DNA of 64,000 bases from Achromobacter dolens. GTDB lineage: Bacteria > Pseudomonadota > Gammaproteobacteria > Burkholderiales > Burkholderiaceae_B. The position numbers and the translations under genes were made by a program. This document shows, piece by piece, positions 27,581 through 36,559 of the stretch. Location: contig NZ_CADIJW010000015.1 of the NCBI RefSeq assembly GCF_902859745.1, positions 1 through 64,000 on the forward strand, given 5' to 3'. Every line of letters begins with the position of its first letter. Position 1 is the stretch's first letter. The notes below the pieces were generated by a model that saw nothing but the letters and a program-made list of their open reading frames with translations, had not been told where the DNA came from and did no database searches.

Positions 27581-27728
27581 CACCGGCTTACCGTACAAAC
27601 CCGGCTTTCCGCTTCCCTAAACCCGGCTTGTAAAACCACAAATTCTCATCTCGCGGCTGGCGCGCCACACTGGCGCCAGCCCGCCATGCTTCGTCTTGCG
27701 GGTTGCCATAACACCATAAGGACGAGAC

Positions 27729-28727
27729 ATGACCCCGAATTTCCCGCGCGCCCTGCGGCGCCTGGCCGCGCCACTGCTGGCGCTGGGCTGCCTGGCAGGC
27801 GGCCCGGCCACGGCCCAGGACAACTATCCCAACCACGCCATATCGCTGGTCGTGCCGTTCGCGGCGGGCGGCCCCACCGATGTCGTGGCCCGCAGCCTGG
27901 GGGCCGCCATGTCCAAGACCCTCGGCCAGAGCATCATCGTCGAGAACCGGCCCGGGGCGGGCGGCACGCTGGCGGCCACGCATGTGGCGCGCGCCGCGCC
28001 CGACGGCTACACCTTCCTGATCCACCACAACGGCATGGCGACTGCCCCGGCACTGTACCGCAAGCTGCCATTCAATCCGCTGACCGACTTCGCCTATGTC
28101 GGCCAGGTGGCCGACGTGCCCATGACGCTGCTGGGCCGCAAGGATCTGCCGCCCGCCGACATGGTGGAATTCATCAAGTACGCGCGCGCCAACGGCAACA
28201 AGATCAACCTGGCCAACGCCGGCCTGGGCGCGGTGTCGCAGCTATGCGGCATGCTGTTGCAGGAAGCGCTGGGCACGCAGTTCACCACCATCCCGTATGC
28301 CGGCACCGCCCCCGCGCTGACGGCGCTGCTGGGCGGCCAGGTGGATGTGCTGTGCGACCAGACCACGCAGACCATTCCGCACATCAAGGCGCAGCGGGTC
28401 AAGCTATACGGCGTGACCACGCTGGATCGCATCAAGACGCTGCCCGATGCTTCGACGCTGCAGGAAAGCGGGCTGAAGGGCTTCGAGGTCAAGGTCTGGC
28501 ACGGCGTGTACGCGCCCAAGGGCACCCCGCCGGAAGTGGTGGCGAAGTTCAATGCATCCCTGCGCGCGGCGCTCAAGGACCCCGCCTTCACGCAGAAGAT
28601 GGCCGAGCTGGGCGCGGAAATCGTGCCCGAGGCCAAGCAGACGCCGGCCGGCCTGCAAAGCTGGCTGCAGTCGGAAGTGGACAAGTGGGGGCCGATCATC
28701 CGCAAGGCGGGTGTGTACGCGGACTGA
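27729..28727 (+). CDS. Bug/TctC-family periplasmic solute-binding protein
   Basis: 332 residues with a signal peptide ending near PATAQ. The family motifs are present: ISLVVPFAAGGPTDVVAR, GQSIIVENRPGAGG and AAPDGYTFLIHHNG. These proteins bind carboxylates or related small solutes for uptake or sensing. No TctA/TctB membrane genes are adjacent, which is usual for the many orphan Bug proteins of Bordetella and Achromobacter. The ligand cannot be read from the sequence. It is followed by a bidirectional terminator shared with metF. Confidence 0.9.
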   Translation: MTPNFPRALRRLAAPLLALGCLAGGPATAQDNYPNHAISLVVPFAAGGPTDVVARSLGAAMSKTLGQSIIVENRPGAGGTLAATHVARAAPDGYTFLIHHNGMATAPALYRKLPFNPLTDFAYVGQVADVPMTLLGRKDLPPADMVEFIKYARANGNKINLANAGLGAVSQLCGMLLQEALGTQFTTIPYAGTAPALTALLGGQVDVLCDQTTQTIPHIKAQRVKLYGVTTLDRIKTLPDASTLQESGLKGFEVKVWHGVYAPKGTPPEVVAKFNASLRAALKDPAFTQKMAELGAEIVPEAKQTPAGLQSWLQSEVDKWGPIIRKAGVYAD

Positions 28728-28838
28728 AGCGTCATGCGGGCCGTTGAGGCGTGCTTGCCGTCGCCCCCAAGCCGGCCCGTCGCTGCAACGAGGCGCGCGT
28801 GCCGGTCAGGCGCGATGAGACCCTGACGCGCCCGAGAA

Positions 28839-28865
28839 AAAGGCCGGCAATAGCTGCCGGCCTTT
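28839..28865. terminator. Bidirectional terminator between the Bug gene and metF
   Basis: AAAGGCCGGCA (28839-28849) and TGCCGGCCTTT (28855-28865) form a perfect 11-bp stem with a 5-nt loop, with A-rich and T-rich flanks. The two genes converge here. Confidence 0.9.
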
Positions 28866-28894
28866 GCGTTACTGCGCGCTGCGCGCCGCGGGGA

Positions 28895-29737
28895 TCACAC
28901 GCTCAATTCCTTCCACACCGCCAACGGCGCTTCGGCGTGGTTGAGGGTGTAGAAGTGCAGGCCCGGCGCGCCATTGTCCAGCAGGTTCTGGCACAGCTCT
29001 GTGACCACATCCACGCCAAAGGCGCGGATCGAGGCCTTGTCGTCGCCGAGTTCGGCCAGGCGCAGGCGGATCCAGCGCGGCACTTCGGCGCCGCACATTT
29101 CCGAAAAGCGCAGCAGTTGGGTGTGGTTGGTGATGGGCATGATGCCCGGCACGATCGGCACCCGCACACCCTTGGCCTGGGCGCGGTCGACAAAGTCGAA
29201 GTAGGCGTCGGCGTTGAAGAAGTACTGGGTGATGGCGGCATTGGCGCCCGCCTTGACCTTGGCCACGAAGTGATCCAGGTCCGCCGACGGATTGGCGGCC
29301 TGCGGGTGCATTTCGGGATAGGCCGCCACTTCGATGTGGAACCAGTCGCCCGTTTCCTCGCGGATGAACGACACCAGCTCGTTGGCATAGCGCAGTTCGC
29401 CGGCGTCGCCGCCCATGCCCGAGGGCAGGTCGCCGCGCAAGGCCACCACGCGCCGCACGCCTTCGTTCTTGTAGGCCTGCAGGATGTCCCGCAGGTCCTG
29501 GCGCGAGGCGCCGACGCACGACAGGTGCGGCGCCGCGTCGCAGCCCAGGTTACGCAGCGTGCGCACCGCGTCGGCGGTGCCGGCGCGGGTGGAGCCGCCG
29601 GCGCCGAACGTCACGCTGACGTACTTGGGCTGGATCGCCAGCATCTGCTTGGCCGCGCGGACCAGCCGCTCCTGGCCAGCCAGGTCGCGAGGCGGAAAGA
29701 ATTCCAGGCTGAACGCCGGAGAAGTCGAGTCGGACAT
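28895..29737 (-). CDS. metF: 5,10-methylenetetrahydrofolate reductase
   Basis: 280 residues. It reduces 5,10-methylene-THF to 5-methyl-THF with FAD, supplying the methyl group for methionine. Motifs: SLEFFPPRD near the start with the catalytic Glu, SVTFGAGGSTR, VALRGDLPSG, and ITQYFFNADAYFDFV with PIVPGIMPITN. It lies downstream of ahcY and a small membrane-protein gene on the same strand, so the SAH-controlled transcript may reach it. However, a palindromic repeat and 137 nt separate it from the membrane-protein gene. Confidence 0.95.
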   Translation of the reverse strand: MSDSTSPAFSLEFFPPRDLAGQERLVRAAKQMLAIQPKYVSVTFGAGGSTRAGTADAVRTLRNLGCDAAPHLSCVGASRQDLRDILQAYKNEGVRRVVALRGDLPSGMGGDAGELRYANELVSFIREETGDWFHIEVAAYPEMHPQAANPSADLDHFVAKVKAGANAAITQYFFNADAYFDFVDRAQAKGVRVPIVPGIMPITNHTQLLRFSEMCGAEVPRWIRLRLAELGDDKASIRAFGVDVVTELCQNLLDNGAPGLHFYTLNHAEAPLAVWKELSV

Positions 29738-29787
29738 ATCGGATCAGTTATCCATAGCGCCATGCGCATTGCATGAAACAGGTGCCG

Positions 29788-29872
29788 CCCCCCTCGGGGT
29801 GCCGCGGAGCCGGCTTGGCCGGTCCGCTGGCACGCCCCCTTGAGGGGGAGCGCGTAGCGCTCGGGGGTGGGA
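29788..29872. repeat. GC-rich palindromic intergenic element
   Basis: Two nested palindromes: GCCGCGGAGCCGGCTTGGCC and a CCCCCTTGAGGGGG arm followed by AGCGCGTAGCGCT and GGGGGTGGG. This is the style of a short dispersed palindromic element common in Bordetella, Achromobacter and relatives, recognised from memory. It lies between the holin-like gene and metF and could end or attenuate transcription. Confidence 0.55.
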
Positions 29873-29874
29873 AT

Positions 29875-30210
29875 TCAGGGGATCAGTTTGGTAAGCAGGC
29901 CCGAGATGATGCTGTACAGGATCGCACCGCCCACGGCCCACCAGAACCCGTTGACCTGGAAGCCCTTCAGCACGGAGCCGACGAACCAGAACAACAAGGC
30001 GTTGATGACGATGAGGAAGAGACCGAGCGTGACGATCGTGATGGGCAGTGTCAGCAGCACCAGCACCGGCTTGACCAGCATGTTGACCAGGCCCAGCACC
30101 AGCGCGGCGATGAGCGCCGAACCGAAGCTGGCCACGGTGATGCCGGGCAGCAAGTAGGCAACGGCCAACAGGGCCACCGCGTTCAGGATCCAGACGAGTA
30201 TCAATGCCAT
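29875..30210 (-). CDS. Small four-helix membrane protein, phage-holin-4/MvaN-like family
   Basis: 111 residues from ATG 30210, chosen for its perfect AGGAGG ribosome-binding site 7 nt upstream. Four hydrophobic segments fill the protein: ILVWILNAVALLAVAYLL, then ALIAALVLGLVNMLV, LLTLPITIVTLGLFLIVI and a last one with NGFWWAVGGAILYS. This is the Phage_holin_4_2 (YvlD-like) family, which is not a real phage holin and has no established function. It sits between ahcY and metF, an order that I recall as conserved in this bacterial family. Confidence 0.85.
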   Translation of the reverse strand: MALILVWILNAVALLAVAYLLPGITVASFGSALIAALVLGLVNMLVKPVLVLLTLPITIVTLGLFLIVINALLFWFVGSVLKGFQVNGFWWAVGGAILYSIISGLLTKLIP

Positions 30211-30330
30211 TGTTCGACCTCCTGTATTGACGCTCCGCGGTCCCGCCATCGCCAGGCGAGACGGGCAAGCCCCGCGGACCGGAAAGCCCGCGCCGACATG
30301 GCGCGGCACTTTCCTATTTTGCTACAAGCA

Positions 30331-31749
30331 TCAGTAGCGGTAGTGATTCGGCTTGTAAGGACCTTCGACCGGAACGCTGATGTAGTCGGCCTGGTCCTTG
30401 CGCAGCGTGGTCAGGTTCACGCCCAGCTTCTTCAGGTGCAGGCGCGCGACCTTCTCGTCCAGGTGCTTGGGCAGCACGTAGACTTCGCCCGACTTGTAGG
30501 CTTCGTTGCGCGTGAACAGTTCGATCTGGGCGATGGTCTGGTTGGCGAACGACGACGACATCACGAACGAGGGGTGGCCGGTGGCGCAACCCAGGTTCAC
30601 CAGGCGGCCCTGGGCCAGCAGGATGATGCGCTTGCCGTCCGGGAAGATGACGTGGTCGACTTGCGGCTTGATCTCTTCCCACTTGCAGTCGGCCAGGCTG
30701 GCGACGTCGATTTCGTTGTCGAAGTGGCCGATGTTGCAGACGATCGCCTGGTCCTTCATGGCGTTCATGTGCTCACGCGTGATGACGTGGAAGTTGCCGG
30801 TGGCGGTGACGAAGATGTCGCCGTGGGCGGCGGCTTCTTCCATGGTCACGACCTTGAAGCCTTCCATGGCGGCCTGCAGGGCGCAGATCGGGTCGATTTC
30901 GGTGACCCACACCTGGGCGCGCAGGGCGACCAGCGCCTGGGCGCAGCCCTTGCCCACGTCGCCATAGCCAGCGACAACGGCGATCTTGCCGGCGACCATC
31001 ACGTCGGTGGCGCGCTTGATGCCGTCGACGAGCGATTCGCGGCAGCCGTACAGGTTGTCGAACTTGGACTTGGTGACCGAGTCGTTGACGTTGATGGCGG
31101 CGAAGGCCAGCTCGCCCTTCTGCGACATCTGGTACAGGCGGTGCACGCCGGTGGTGGTTTCCTCGGTCACGCCCTTGATCAGGGCAAGGCGCGTCGAGTA
31201 CCACTTCGGATCACGCTCGAGCGTTTTCTTGATGGCGGCGTACAGCACGCGCTCTTCCTCGCTGCCGGGGTTGGCCAGCACCGAGATGTCCTTCTCGGCC
31301 TTGGTGCCCAGGTGCAGCATCAGCGTGGCGTCGCCGCCATCGTCGAGGATCATGTTGGCGTTCTGGCCATTGGGCCATTCGAAGATCTTGTGGGTGTACT
31401 GCCAGTATTCTTCCAGCGTTTCGCCCTTGACGGCGAAGACCGGCGTGCCCGACGCGGCGATGGCGGCGGCGGCGTGGTCCTGCGTGGAGAAGATGTTGCA
31501 CGAGGCCCAGCGCACTTCGGCGCCCAGGGCCACCAGCGTCTCGATCAGCACGCCGGTCTGGATGGTCATGTGCAGGCTGCCGGCGATGCGGGCGCCCTTG
31601 AGCGGCTGCTTGGCGGCGAACTCTTCGCGGATGGCCATCAGGCCGGGCATTTCGGTTTCGGCGATGGCCAGCTCGCGGCGGCCCCAGCCTGCCAGCGACA
31701 GGTCGGCGACGATGTAGTCGGAGAAGGATTTATCGGTTACAGCGTTCAT
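30331..31749 (-). CDS. ahcY: S-adenosylhomocysteine hydrolase
   Basis: 472 residues from the ATG at 31749 (GGAG 12 nt upstream). An open frame continues upstream into the riboswitch and is not coding. It splits SAH into adenosine and homocysteine, relieving product inhibition of methyltransferases. Motifs: [48 protein letters not shown] with the NAD region, [13 protein letters not shown], and the conserved C-terminus ([10 protein letters not shown]). It is controlled by the SAH riboswitch at 31855. Confidence 0.97.
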   Translation of the reverse strand: MNAVTDKSFSDYIVADLSLAGWGRRELAIAETEMPGLMAIREEFAAKQPLKGARIAGSLHMTIQTGVLIETLVALGAEVRWASCNIFSTQDHAAAAIAASGTPVFAVKGETLEEYWQYTHKIFEWPNGQNANMILDDGGDATLMLHLGTKAEKDISVLANPGSEEERVLYAAIKKTLERDPKWYSTRLALIKGVTEETTTGVHRLYQMSQKGELAFAAINVNDSVTKSKFDNLYGCRESLVDGIKRATDVMVAGKIAVVAGYGDVGKGCAQALVALRAQVWVTEIDPICALQAAMEGFKVVTMEEAAAHGDIFVTATGNFHVITREHMNAMKDQAIVCNIGHFDNEIDVASLADCKWEEIKPQVDHVIFPDGKRIILLAQGRLVNLGCATGHPSFVMSSSFANQTIAQIELFTRNEAYKSGEVYVLPKHLDEKVARLHLKKLGVNLTTLRKDQADYISVPVEGPYKPNHYRY

Positions 31750-31854
31750 GGTGTTGTAGGCTCCACGTGAAAAACGAACGGCGCACGATACGGCCGGACA
31801 ACGCGAAACCACCACGACAATCGAGTGCTCGCCTTTTCCGCCATACGCGACAAA

Positions 31855-31996
31855 GGTGAGCGCCGTTGCTGTAACGCCACGCATGACGCGACGTTTGAAC
31901 AAGGATTCCTGAGCCTGGCGAACCGGGTTCCGCGGGTCATGGGCCAGGGCATGGTCCGTGACGGGAACAGCAGGGTCGTCGCAACGCTCCTCAGGA
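31855..31996 (-). promoter_or_regulatory. S-adenosylhomocysteine riboswitch
   Basis: Read on the minus strand, the leader of ahcY contains the SAH aptamer landmarks in order. They are TGAGGAGCGTTGCGAC near 31990, CGCCAGGCTCAGGAATCC near 31910 and AGCAACGGCGCTCACC near 31860. GAGCG pairs with CGCTC and GTTGC with GCAAC as in the family consensus. SAH binding should raise ahcY expression. An unpaired hairpin-rich insert lies between the halves, as is usual. The match is to the consensus as I remember it. Confidence 0.88.
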
Positions 31997-32005
31997 TTGC
32001 CCAGC

Positions 32006-32011
32006 ATTGTA
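32006..32011 (-). promoter_or_regulatory. Candidate -10 element of the ahcY promoter
   Basis: TACAAT on the minus strand, just upstream of the riboswitch start, so the transcript would begin with the aptamer. The -35 region (near TTTCCCC) is weak. Confidence 0.5.
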
Positions 32012-32083
32012 CCGGTTTGGCCTGCCAGGGGAAATGCCCGGCGGGCGGGAGCGGCGGCGGGCCGCGCCGTCCCTGGACACGCC

Positions 32084-33124
32084 TCAGCCAGTCTGGATCA
32101 GCGCTTTGGCCAGTTCCGCGCCGGGCGTCAGCGGCACCAGCGAGGCCAGCAGGTCCGAGGCCACCGCGTCCCAACTGCGCGTCAGGGCGTGCTCGCGCAA
32201 CGCGTGCCGGTCCAGCGTCGCCGCGCTGCGGCAGGCGTGCGCCAGGTCCTCGTCGAGGATGCCGGTGACACCCTGCGCCACCACCGCGAGCGGCGCCTCG
32301 CTGCGGAACGCGGCCACCGGCGTGCCGCAGGCCATGGCCTCCAGCATTACCAGACCAAAGGTATCCGTCCGGCTGGGAAAGACGAACACGTCGGCCCCGC
32401 TATAAATGGCCGGTAGCGCGCCATCGCTCTGCATGCCGAGGAACAGGGCTTCGGGAAAGCGCTTTTTCAGCCGCGCCTCGTCGGGGCCTGCGCCGACCAC
32501 CACCTTGGTGCCGGGCAGGTCCAGCGACAGGAAGGCGTCCAGGTTCTTCTCGCGCGCCACGCGGCCAACCGACAGGAAGACGGGCCGTGGCAGGTCCTGG
32601 AACGCCCTCTCGCGGACAGGCTGGAACTTGCGCGGATCGACGCCGCGCGACCACACGCGCAGGTTGGCGAATTCGCGCCGCGCCAGGATGTCGCGCACCG
32701 TCGGCGTGGGCACCAGCACGCATTGCGACGGCCGGTGGAACCAGCGCAGGAAGCGCCACGGCAACGCGGCCGGAATACCCATGCGCGCCTGCAGGTAGTC
32801 GGGGAACATGGTGTGAAACGAGGTGGTGAAGCGCCAGCCACGCGACAGCGCCATGCGCCGCGCCGCCAGGCCCAGCGGGCCTTCGGTGGCGATATGGAGC
32901 GCGTCGGGCACGGTATCGCCCAGGATGCGGCGCAGTTGCCGCCCGGGCTGCAGGCAGAGCCGCAAATCAGGCTCGGAGGGGGCCGGCACGGTGCGGCTGC
33001 CCTGGGGATTCACCACGATCAGTTCGTGGCCCCATTCGGTGAGGATCTGCTGCATGGTCGTCCAGGTGCGGACGACGCCATTGACTTGCGGATGCCAGGC
33101 ATCCGTAACCAGGACGATGCGCAT
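32084..33124 (-). CDS. GT4-family glycosyltransferase
   Basis: 346 residues, GT-B fold. The N-terminus [20 protein letters not shown] is the acceptor domain with the Gly-rich loop. The sugar-nucleotide site has [33 protein letters not shown] and [19 protein letters not shown], the EX7E-type motif region. Close relatives act on lipids or glycans (mannosyl- or glucosyl-transfer); donor and acceptor cannot be read from sequence. It stands alone on the minus strand, 79 nt after DUF1289. Confidence 0.85.
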   Translation of the reverse strand: MRIVLVTDAWHPQVNGVVRTWTTMQQILTEWGHELIVVNPQGSRTVPAPSEPDLRLCLQPGRQLRRILGDTVPDALHIATEGPLGLAARRMALSRGWRFTTSFHTMFPDYLQARMGIPAALPWRFLRWFHRPSQCVLVPTPTVRDILARREFANLRVWSRGVDPRKFQPVRERAFQDLPRPVFLSVGRVAREKNLDAFLSLDLPGTKVVVGAGPDEARLKKRFPEALFLGMQSDGALPAIYSGADVFVFPSRTDTFGLVMLEAMACGTPVAAFRSEAPLAVVAQGVTGILDEDLAHACRSAATLDRHALREHALTRSWDAVASDLLASLVPLTPGAELAKALIQTG

Positions 33125-33203
33125 GATGGGGCCGGAAGTGGGCGACAGCGCGATTTAGCCCGCGCCATGTGACACCCTCAAGACCGCGCCCGGCGCGGCC
33201 GGC

Positions 33204-33440
33204 CTAGTTGTTGCGGCGGGGATACCCCTGCGCCTTGATGCGGATCCAGACTTCGCGCTTTTCCTCTTCCGTCATGAAGACCCAGTTGGCCACTTCCATG
33301 GCCGTGCGGCCGCAGCCCCGGCAGATATCGTCGAACAGCGTGGAACAAACGGCAACGCAGGGGGAATCCGAGGCCCGGAAGGCGCGCTGGGCGTCCTCCG
33401 GTTCAGGCAATTCGGTCAGATCGGCAAAGGAAGCATTCAT
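33204..33440 (-). CDS. DUF1289 small cysteine protein
   Basis: 78 residues from ATG 33440. The core SPCVAVCSTLFDDICRGCGRTAMEV carries four Cys in the DUF1289 (YdhL-like) pattern CxxxC-x8-CxxC, consistent with a small metal- or Fe-S-binding module; this is not proven. The rest is a short acidic N-terminus and a WIRIKAQGYP C-terminus typical of the family. It lies between an alpha/beta hydrolase gene and a glycosyltransferase gene on the same strand. Confidence 0.85.
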   Translation of the reverse strand: MNASFADLTELPEPEDAQRAFRASDSPCVAVCSTLFDDICRGCGRTAMEVANWVFMTEEEKREVWIRIKAQGYPRRNN

Positions 33441-33516
33441 GGCCGAAGAGTACCACCAGGGTTGCGTCCCCTTTTGGATTTCCCCACCCCCCGCCGTGGC
33501 TTGATTGACAGCCTGG

Positions 33517-34410
33517 CTAGCGCGCGTCCCAGCCAAAAAAATCGGACACCTCGCGCAACAACGCGTCTGGCGTCTCCTCGGCCAGGTAGTGGGCGCCGGG
33601 CAGCGATCCGCCGGAGACGTCGTCCGCCACCGCGCGCCACAGTCCCAGTACGTCGAAATTGCGCCCGACCGCGCCGCGCTCGCCCCACAGCACGCGCAGC
33701 GGCAGGCGCAGGCGCTCGCCCGCCGCGCGCCCCTGACGGTCGTGCTCCAGGTCGAGCGTGGCCGAGGCGCGGTAGTCCTCGCAGATGCCGGTGGCCCAGC
33801 CCGGCAGGCGCGCCGTGCGCTCGTACTCGGCCATCGCCTCGTCGGAAAAATGCGCCAGCCCGCCGGGGCGGCCGCCCATCACCGAACGCAGGTAGAACAC
33901 CGGATCGCGTTCGATCATGGTCTCGGGCATGGGCGCAGGCTGGATCAGCCAGAACCAGTGGTAGTAGGCCTGGGCGAAAGCGCGGGTGGTGTTCTCGTAC
34001 ATGTCCAGCGTTGGCGCGATGTCCAGCAGCATCATGCGTCCGACCGCCTCCGCGTGGTCCAGGCCCAGTCGGTGCGCTACGCGGGCGCCGCGGTCGTGGG
34101 CCAGGATGTCGAAGCGCTCGTGCCCCAGGGCGCGCATCAGCGCCACCATGTCGGCGGCCATGGTGCGCTTGGAATGCGCGGCATGGTCCGGCGTGGCGGC
34201 CGGCTTGTCGCTGTCGCCGTAGCCGCGCAGGTCGGCCGCCACGCACGTGTGGCGGCGCGTCAGCTCGGGCCACACCCGGTGCCAGATGGCGTGGGTCTGC
34301 GGATGGCCGTGCAGCAACAGCAGTGGCGGCCCCTGGCCGTCGATGCGGGCGGCGATGTGAATACCGTTGACCTCGTGGCGGCGCACGGGAAGATCGAAGA
34401 AAGCGGTCAT
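33517..34410 (-). CDS. Alpha/beta hydrolase, fluoroacetate/haloacetate dehalogenase-like
   Basis: 297 residues. The oxyanion motif LLLLHGHPQTHAIW is followed by the nucleophile elbow AHDRGARVAHR with Asp as nucleophile near residue 107. The catalytic His is in PGAHYLAEE near residue 273. YHWFW near 150 matches the halide-pocket His-Trp of fluoroacetate dehalogenase. An epoxide hydrolase or another C-X hydrolysis is the main alternative. It starts 29 nt after leuD on the same strand, so it probably belongs to the Bug-leuCD operon and its carboxylic-acid pathway. Confidence 0.82.
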   Translation of the reverse strand: MTAFFDLPVRRHEVNGIHIAARIDGQGPPLLLLHGHPQTHAIWHRVWPELTRRHTCVAADLRGYGDSDKPAATPDHAAHSKRTMAADMVALMRALGHERFDILAHDRGARVAHRLGLDHAEAVGRMMLLDIAPTLDMYENTTRAFAQAYYHWFWLIQPAPMPETMIERDPVFYLRSVMGGRPGGLAHFSDEAMAEYERTARLPGWATGICEDYRASATLDLEHDRQGRAAGERLRLPLRVLWGERGAVGRNFDVLGLWRAVADDVSGGSLPGAHYLAEETPDALLREVSDFFGWDAR

Positions 34411-34439
34411 TGCGGTCGGTGCCTCTCAGTCTGTGGCGT

Positions 34440-35078
34440 TCATTGGCCGAGCCGGTCGCGCACGCGGCGCGCCACGTCTTTCATCCAGGGATGCCGCGCC
34501 CAGTGGCCGGCCTCGAAGTGTTCCACATCCGCCAACTGCTGTAACGAGACGCCCACCATGTCCTGTCCCTGCGAGAACATGCGGCGGTGCCGCGCCGGCA
34601 AGTCGAAATGCCCGGTCCAGCCGTCGGCGGCCCGCACCGTGCCCGCCAGCGCGTCGATCTCGACGCGGTTGGCGCCGGGGTCGGACACCCGCGCCAAGAG
34701 CGCGTCGACATTGGCCGGCGGCAGGCTCACCAGCAGCAGGCCATTATTGAGCGCGTTGAAGTAGAAGATCTCGCCGAAGCTGGCGGCCACGACCGCGCGG
34801 ATACCGTACTGCATCAGTCCCCAGACGGCATGTTCGCGGCTGGAGCCACAGCCGAAATTGGGCCCGGCCACCAGCACCGAGGCGCCGGCGTAGGCGGGCT
34901 GGTTCAGCACGCAGTCCGGACGCGGCGCGCCGTCGGCGTCAAAGCGCAGGTCATAGAGCAGGCCGCGGTCCAGCCCGGCCTTGTCGATGATGCGCAGAAA
35001 CTGCTTGGGCATGATCTGGTCGGTGTCCAGATTGGAGTACGGCAGGGGCGCGGCGACGCCGCTGATGATCTGGTTCAT
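34440..35078 (-). CDS. leuD: 3-isopropylmalate dehydratase-type small subunit
   Basis: 212 residues, ATG 35078 in an ATGA overlap with the large-subunit stop. The small swivel domain has YSNLDTDQIMPKQFL, GPNFGCGSSREHAVWGL and SFGEIFYFNALNNGLL with the substrate-loop residues. Together with the large subunit it forms a heteromeric hydro-lyase. Because of its neighbours (Bug binding protein, dehalogenase-like hydrolase, LysR) it may act on a related dicarboxylate, such as citraconate or a substituted malate, rather than isopropylmalate. Confidence 0.88.
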   Translation of the reverse strand: MNQIISGVAAPLPYSNLDTDQIMPKQFLRIIDKAGLDRGLLYDLRFDADGAPRPDCVLNQPAYAGASVLVAGPNFGCGSSREHAVWGLMQYGIRAVVAASFGEIFYFNALNNGLLLVSLPPANVDALLARVSDPGANRVEIDALAGTVRAADGWTGHFDLPARHRRMFSQGQDMVGVSLQQLADVEHFEAGHWARHPWMKDVARRVRDRLGQ

Positions 35079-36496
35079 GACAGGTTCTCCAGGTCGCGCA
35101 CGTCGACGATGCGGCCGGCCAGCGCCGCCGCGGCGGCCATGGCGGGACTCATCAAGTGGGTACGGCCGGCTCGCCCCTGGCGGCCTTCGAAGTTGCGGTT
35201 GGTGGTGGATGCGCAGCGCTCGCCCGGCCGCAGCACGTCGTCGTTCATGGCCAGGCACATGGAACAGCCCGGCTGGCGCCATTCGAAGCCGGCATCGACC
35301 AGCGTGGCCGCGATGCCTTCGGCCTCGGCCTGGGCGCGCACCGCGCCCGAGCCCGGCACCACCATGGCGCGGACCCCATCGGCCACCCTGCGGCCGCGCA
35401 CGACGTCGGCGACCACGCGCAGGTCCTCGATGCGCCCATTGGTGCACGAACCGATGAAGACCCGCTCGATCGGCACCCCGGCGATCGGCGCACCGGGTTG
35501 CAGGCCGATGTATTCCACGGCCTTTTCCAGCGCCAGGCGCGCCAGTGCATCCGGCTCGGCCTGGGGATCGGGGACCGTGCCGGTGATCGGCATGGCCTGG
35601 TCGGGACTGGTGCCCCAGGTCACGAACGGCGCGATCCGCGCCGCGTCGAAGACATGCTCGGCGTCGAACGCCGCGTCAGCATCCGTGCGCAGGGTGGCCC
35701 AATAGGCGCGCGCCTGCGCCAGTTCGCTGGCGTCCAGGTGTCGCGCGCGGGCAGCGACATAGGCGTCGGTGGTGGCGTCCGGCGCGATCAGCGCGGCACG
35801 CGCGCCGGCCTCGACGGTCATGTTGCACAGGGTCATGCGGGCTTCGGCCGACAGGCCTTCGATGGCGCTGCCGCAGAATTCCACGGCATGGCCGCGCGCG
35901 CCCTGCGCGCCGATGCGGTGGACCACGTAGATCACCAGGTCCTTGGCCGACACGCCCGCGGGCAGGCGGCCGTCGACGCGGATGCGCATGTTGCGCGCGA
36001 CCCGGTAGACCAGCGTCTGCGTCGCCAGGATGTGCTCGACTTCCGAGGTGCCGATGCCGAAACCCAACGCTCCCAGCGCGCCGTAGGTGGTAGTGTGGCT
36101 GTCGCCGCACAGCACCACCATGCCCGGCAGGATCATGCCGTGCTCGGGCGCGATCACGTGTTCGATGCCCTGCAGCGGATCGGTGGTGTCGAACAGCGCG
36201 ATGTCCTGCTCGTCGCAATTGCGCTTGAGATTGCGGGCCTGGCGCGATGAAGCGTCGTCCGCAATCACGCGCAGCGCGGCCGGCACCGGATGGGTGGGAA
36301 TGATGTGGTCCACCACCGCCATCTGCTGCGCGGGCCGCAGGACGCGGCGGCCACGAGCGGCCAGGCCGCTGAAGGCCTGCGGACTGGTGTACTCGTTCAT
36401 GATGTGCAGATCGACGTACAGCAGGATGTGCTCGTCGTCGATGCGGGCCACCTCATGGCCGGCCACCAGTTTGTCGTATAGCGTCATGCCGGGCAT
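35075..36496 (-). CDS. leuC: 3-isopropylmalate dehydratase-type large subunit (aconitase family)
   Basis: 473 residues from ATG 36496 (AAGGA 8 nt upstream); an ATG at 36487 is possible. It is an aconitase-fold hydro-lyase with a [4Fe-4S] cluster: Cys ligands in FIGSCTNGR and PGCSMCLAMND. Other motifs are CGDSHTTTYGALGALGFGIGTSE (active site) and TNRNFEGRQG. The leu biosynthetic genes leuB and leuA are not adjacent. The context of a Bug protein and LysR regulator suggests a catabolic paralogue, which is inference. It lies just downstream of a terminator at 36513. Confidence 0.88.
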   Translation of the reverse strand: MPGMTLYDKLVAGHEVARIDDEHILLYVDLHIMNEYTSPQAFSGLAARGRRVLRPAQQMAVVDHIIPTHPVPAALRVIADDASSRQARNLKRNCDEQDIALFDTTDPLQGIEHVIAPEHGMILPGMVVLCGDSHTTTYGALGALGFGIGTSEVEHILATQTLVYRVARNMRIRVDGRLPAGVSAKDLVIYVVHRIGAQGARGHAVEFCGSAIEGLSAEARMTLCNMTVEAGARAALIAPDATTDAYVAARARHLDASELAQARAYWATLRTDADAAFDAEHVFDAARIAPFVTWGTSPDQAMPITGTVPDPQAEPDALARLALEKAVEYIGLQPGAPIAGVPIERVFIGSCTNGRIEDLRVVADVVRGRRVADGVRAMVVPGSGAVRAQAEAEGIAATLVDAGFEWRQPGCSMCLAMNDDVLRPGERCASTTNRNFEGRQGRAGRTHLMSPAMAAAAALAGRIVDVRDLENLS

Positions 36497-36512
36497 GTCG
36501 GTGCTTCCTTGC

Positions 36513-36540
36513 AAAAAGAGACGCGCCCGCGCGGGGCGCG
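36513..36540 (-). terminator. Intrinsic terminator between the Bug gene and leuC
   Basis: Minus strand: CGCGCCC and GGGCGCG arms (36540-36534 and 36528-36522) around a GC loop, then TCTCTTTTT. It follows the Bug gene stop by about 20 nt. It would leave leuCD dependent on read-through or attenuation. Confidence 0.75.
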
Positions 36541-36559
36541 ATGAAACCGGTGCAGCCGC

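Noticed and set aside
29875-30210. Prophage remnant because of the holin-like protein
   Set aside because: The family name is misleading; it has conserved synteny with ahcY and metF and no phage neighbours.
30331-32007. Longer ahcY start at 32007
   Set aside because: The added codons are the SAH riboswitch; the ATG at 31749 has a ribosome-binding site and the family start.
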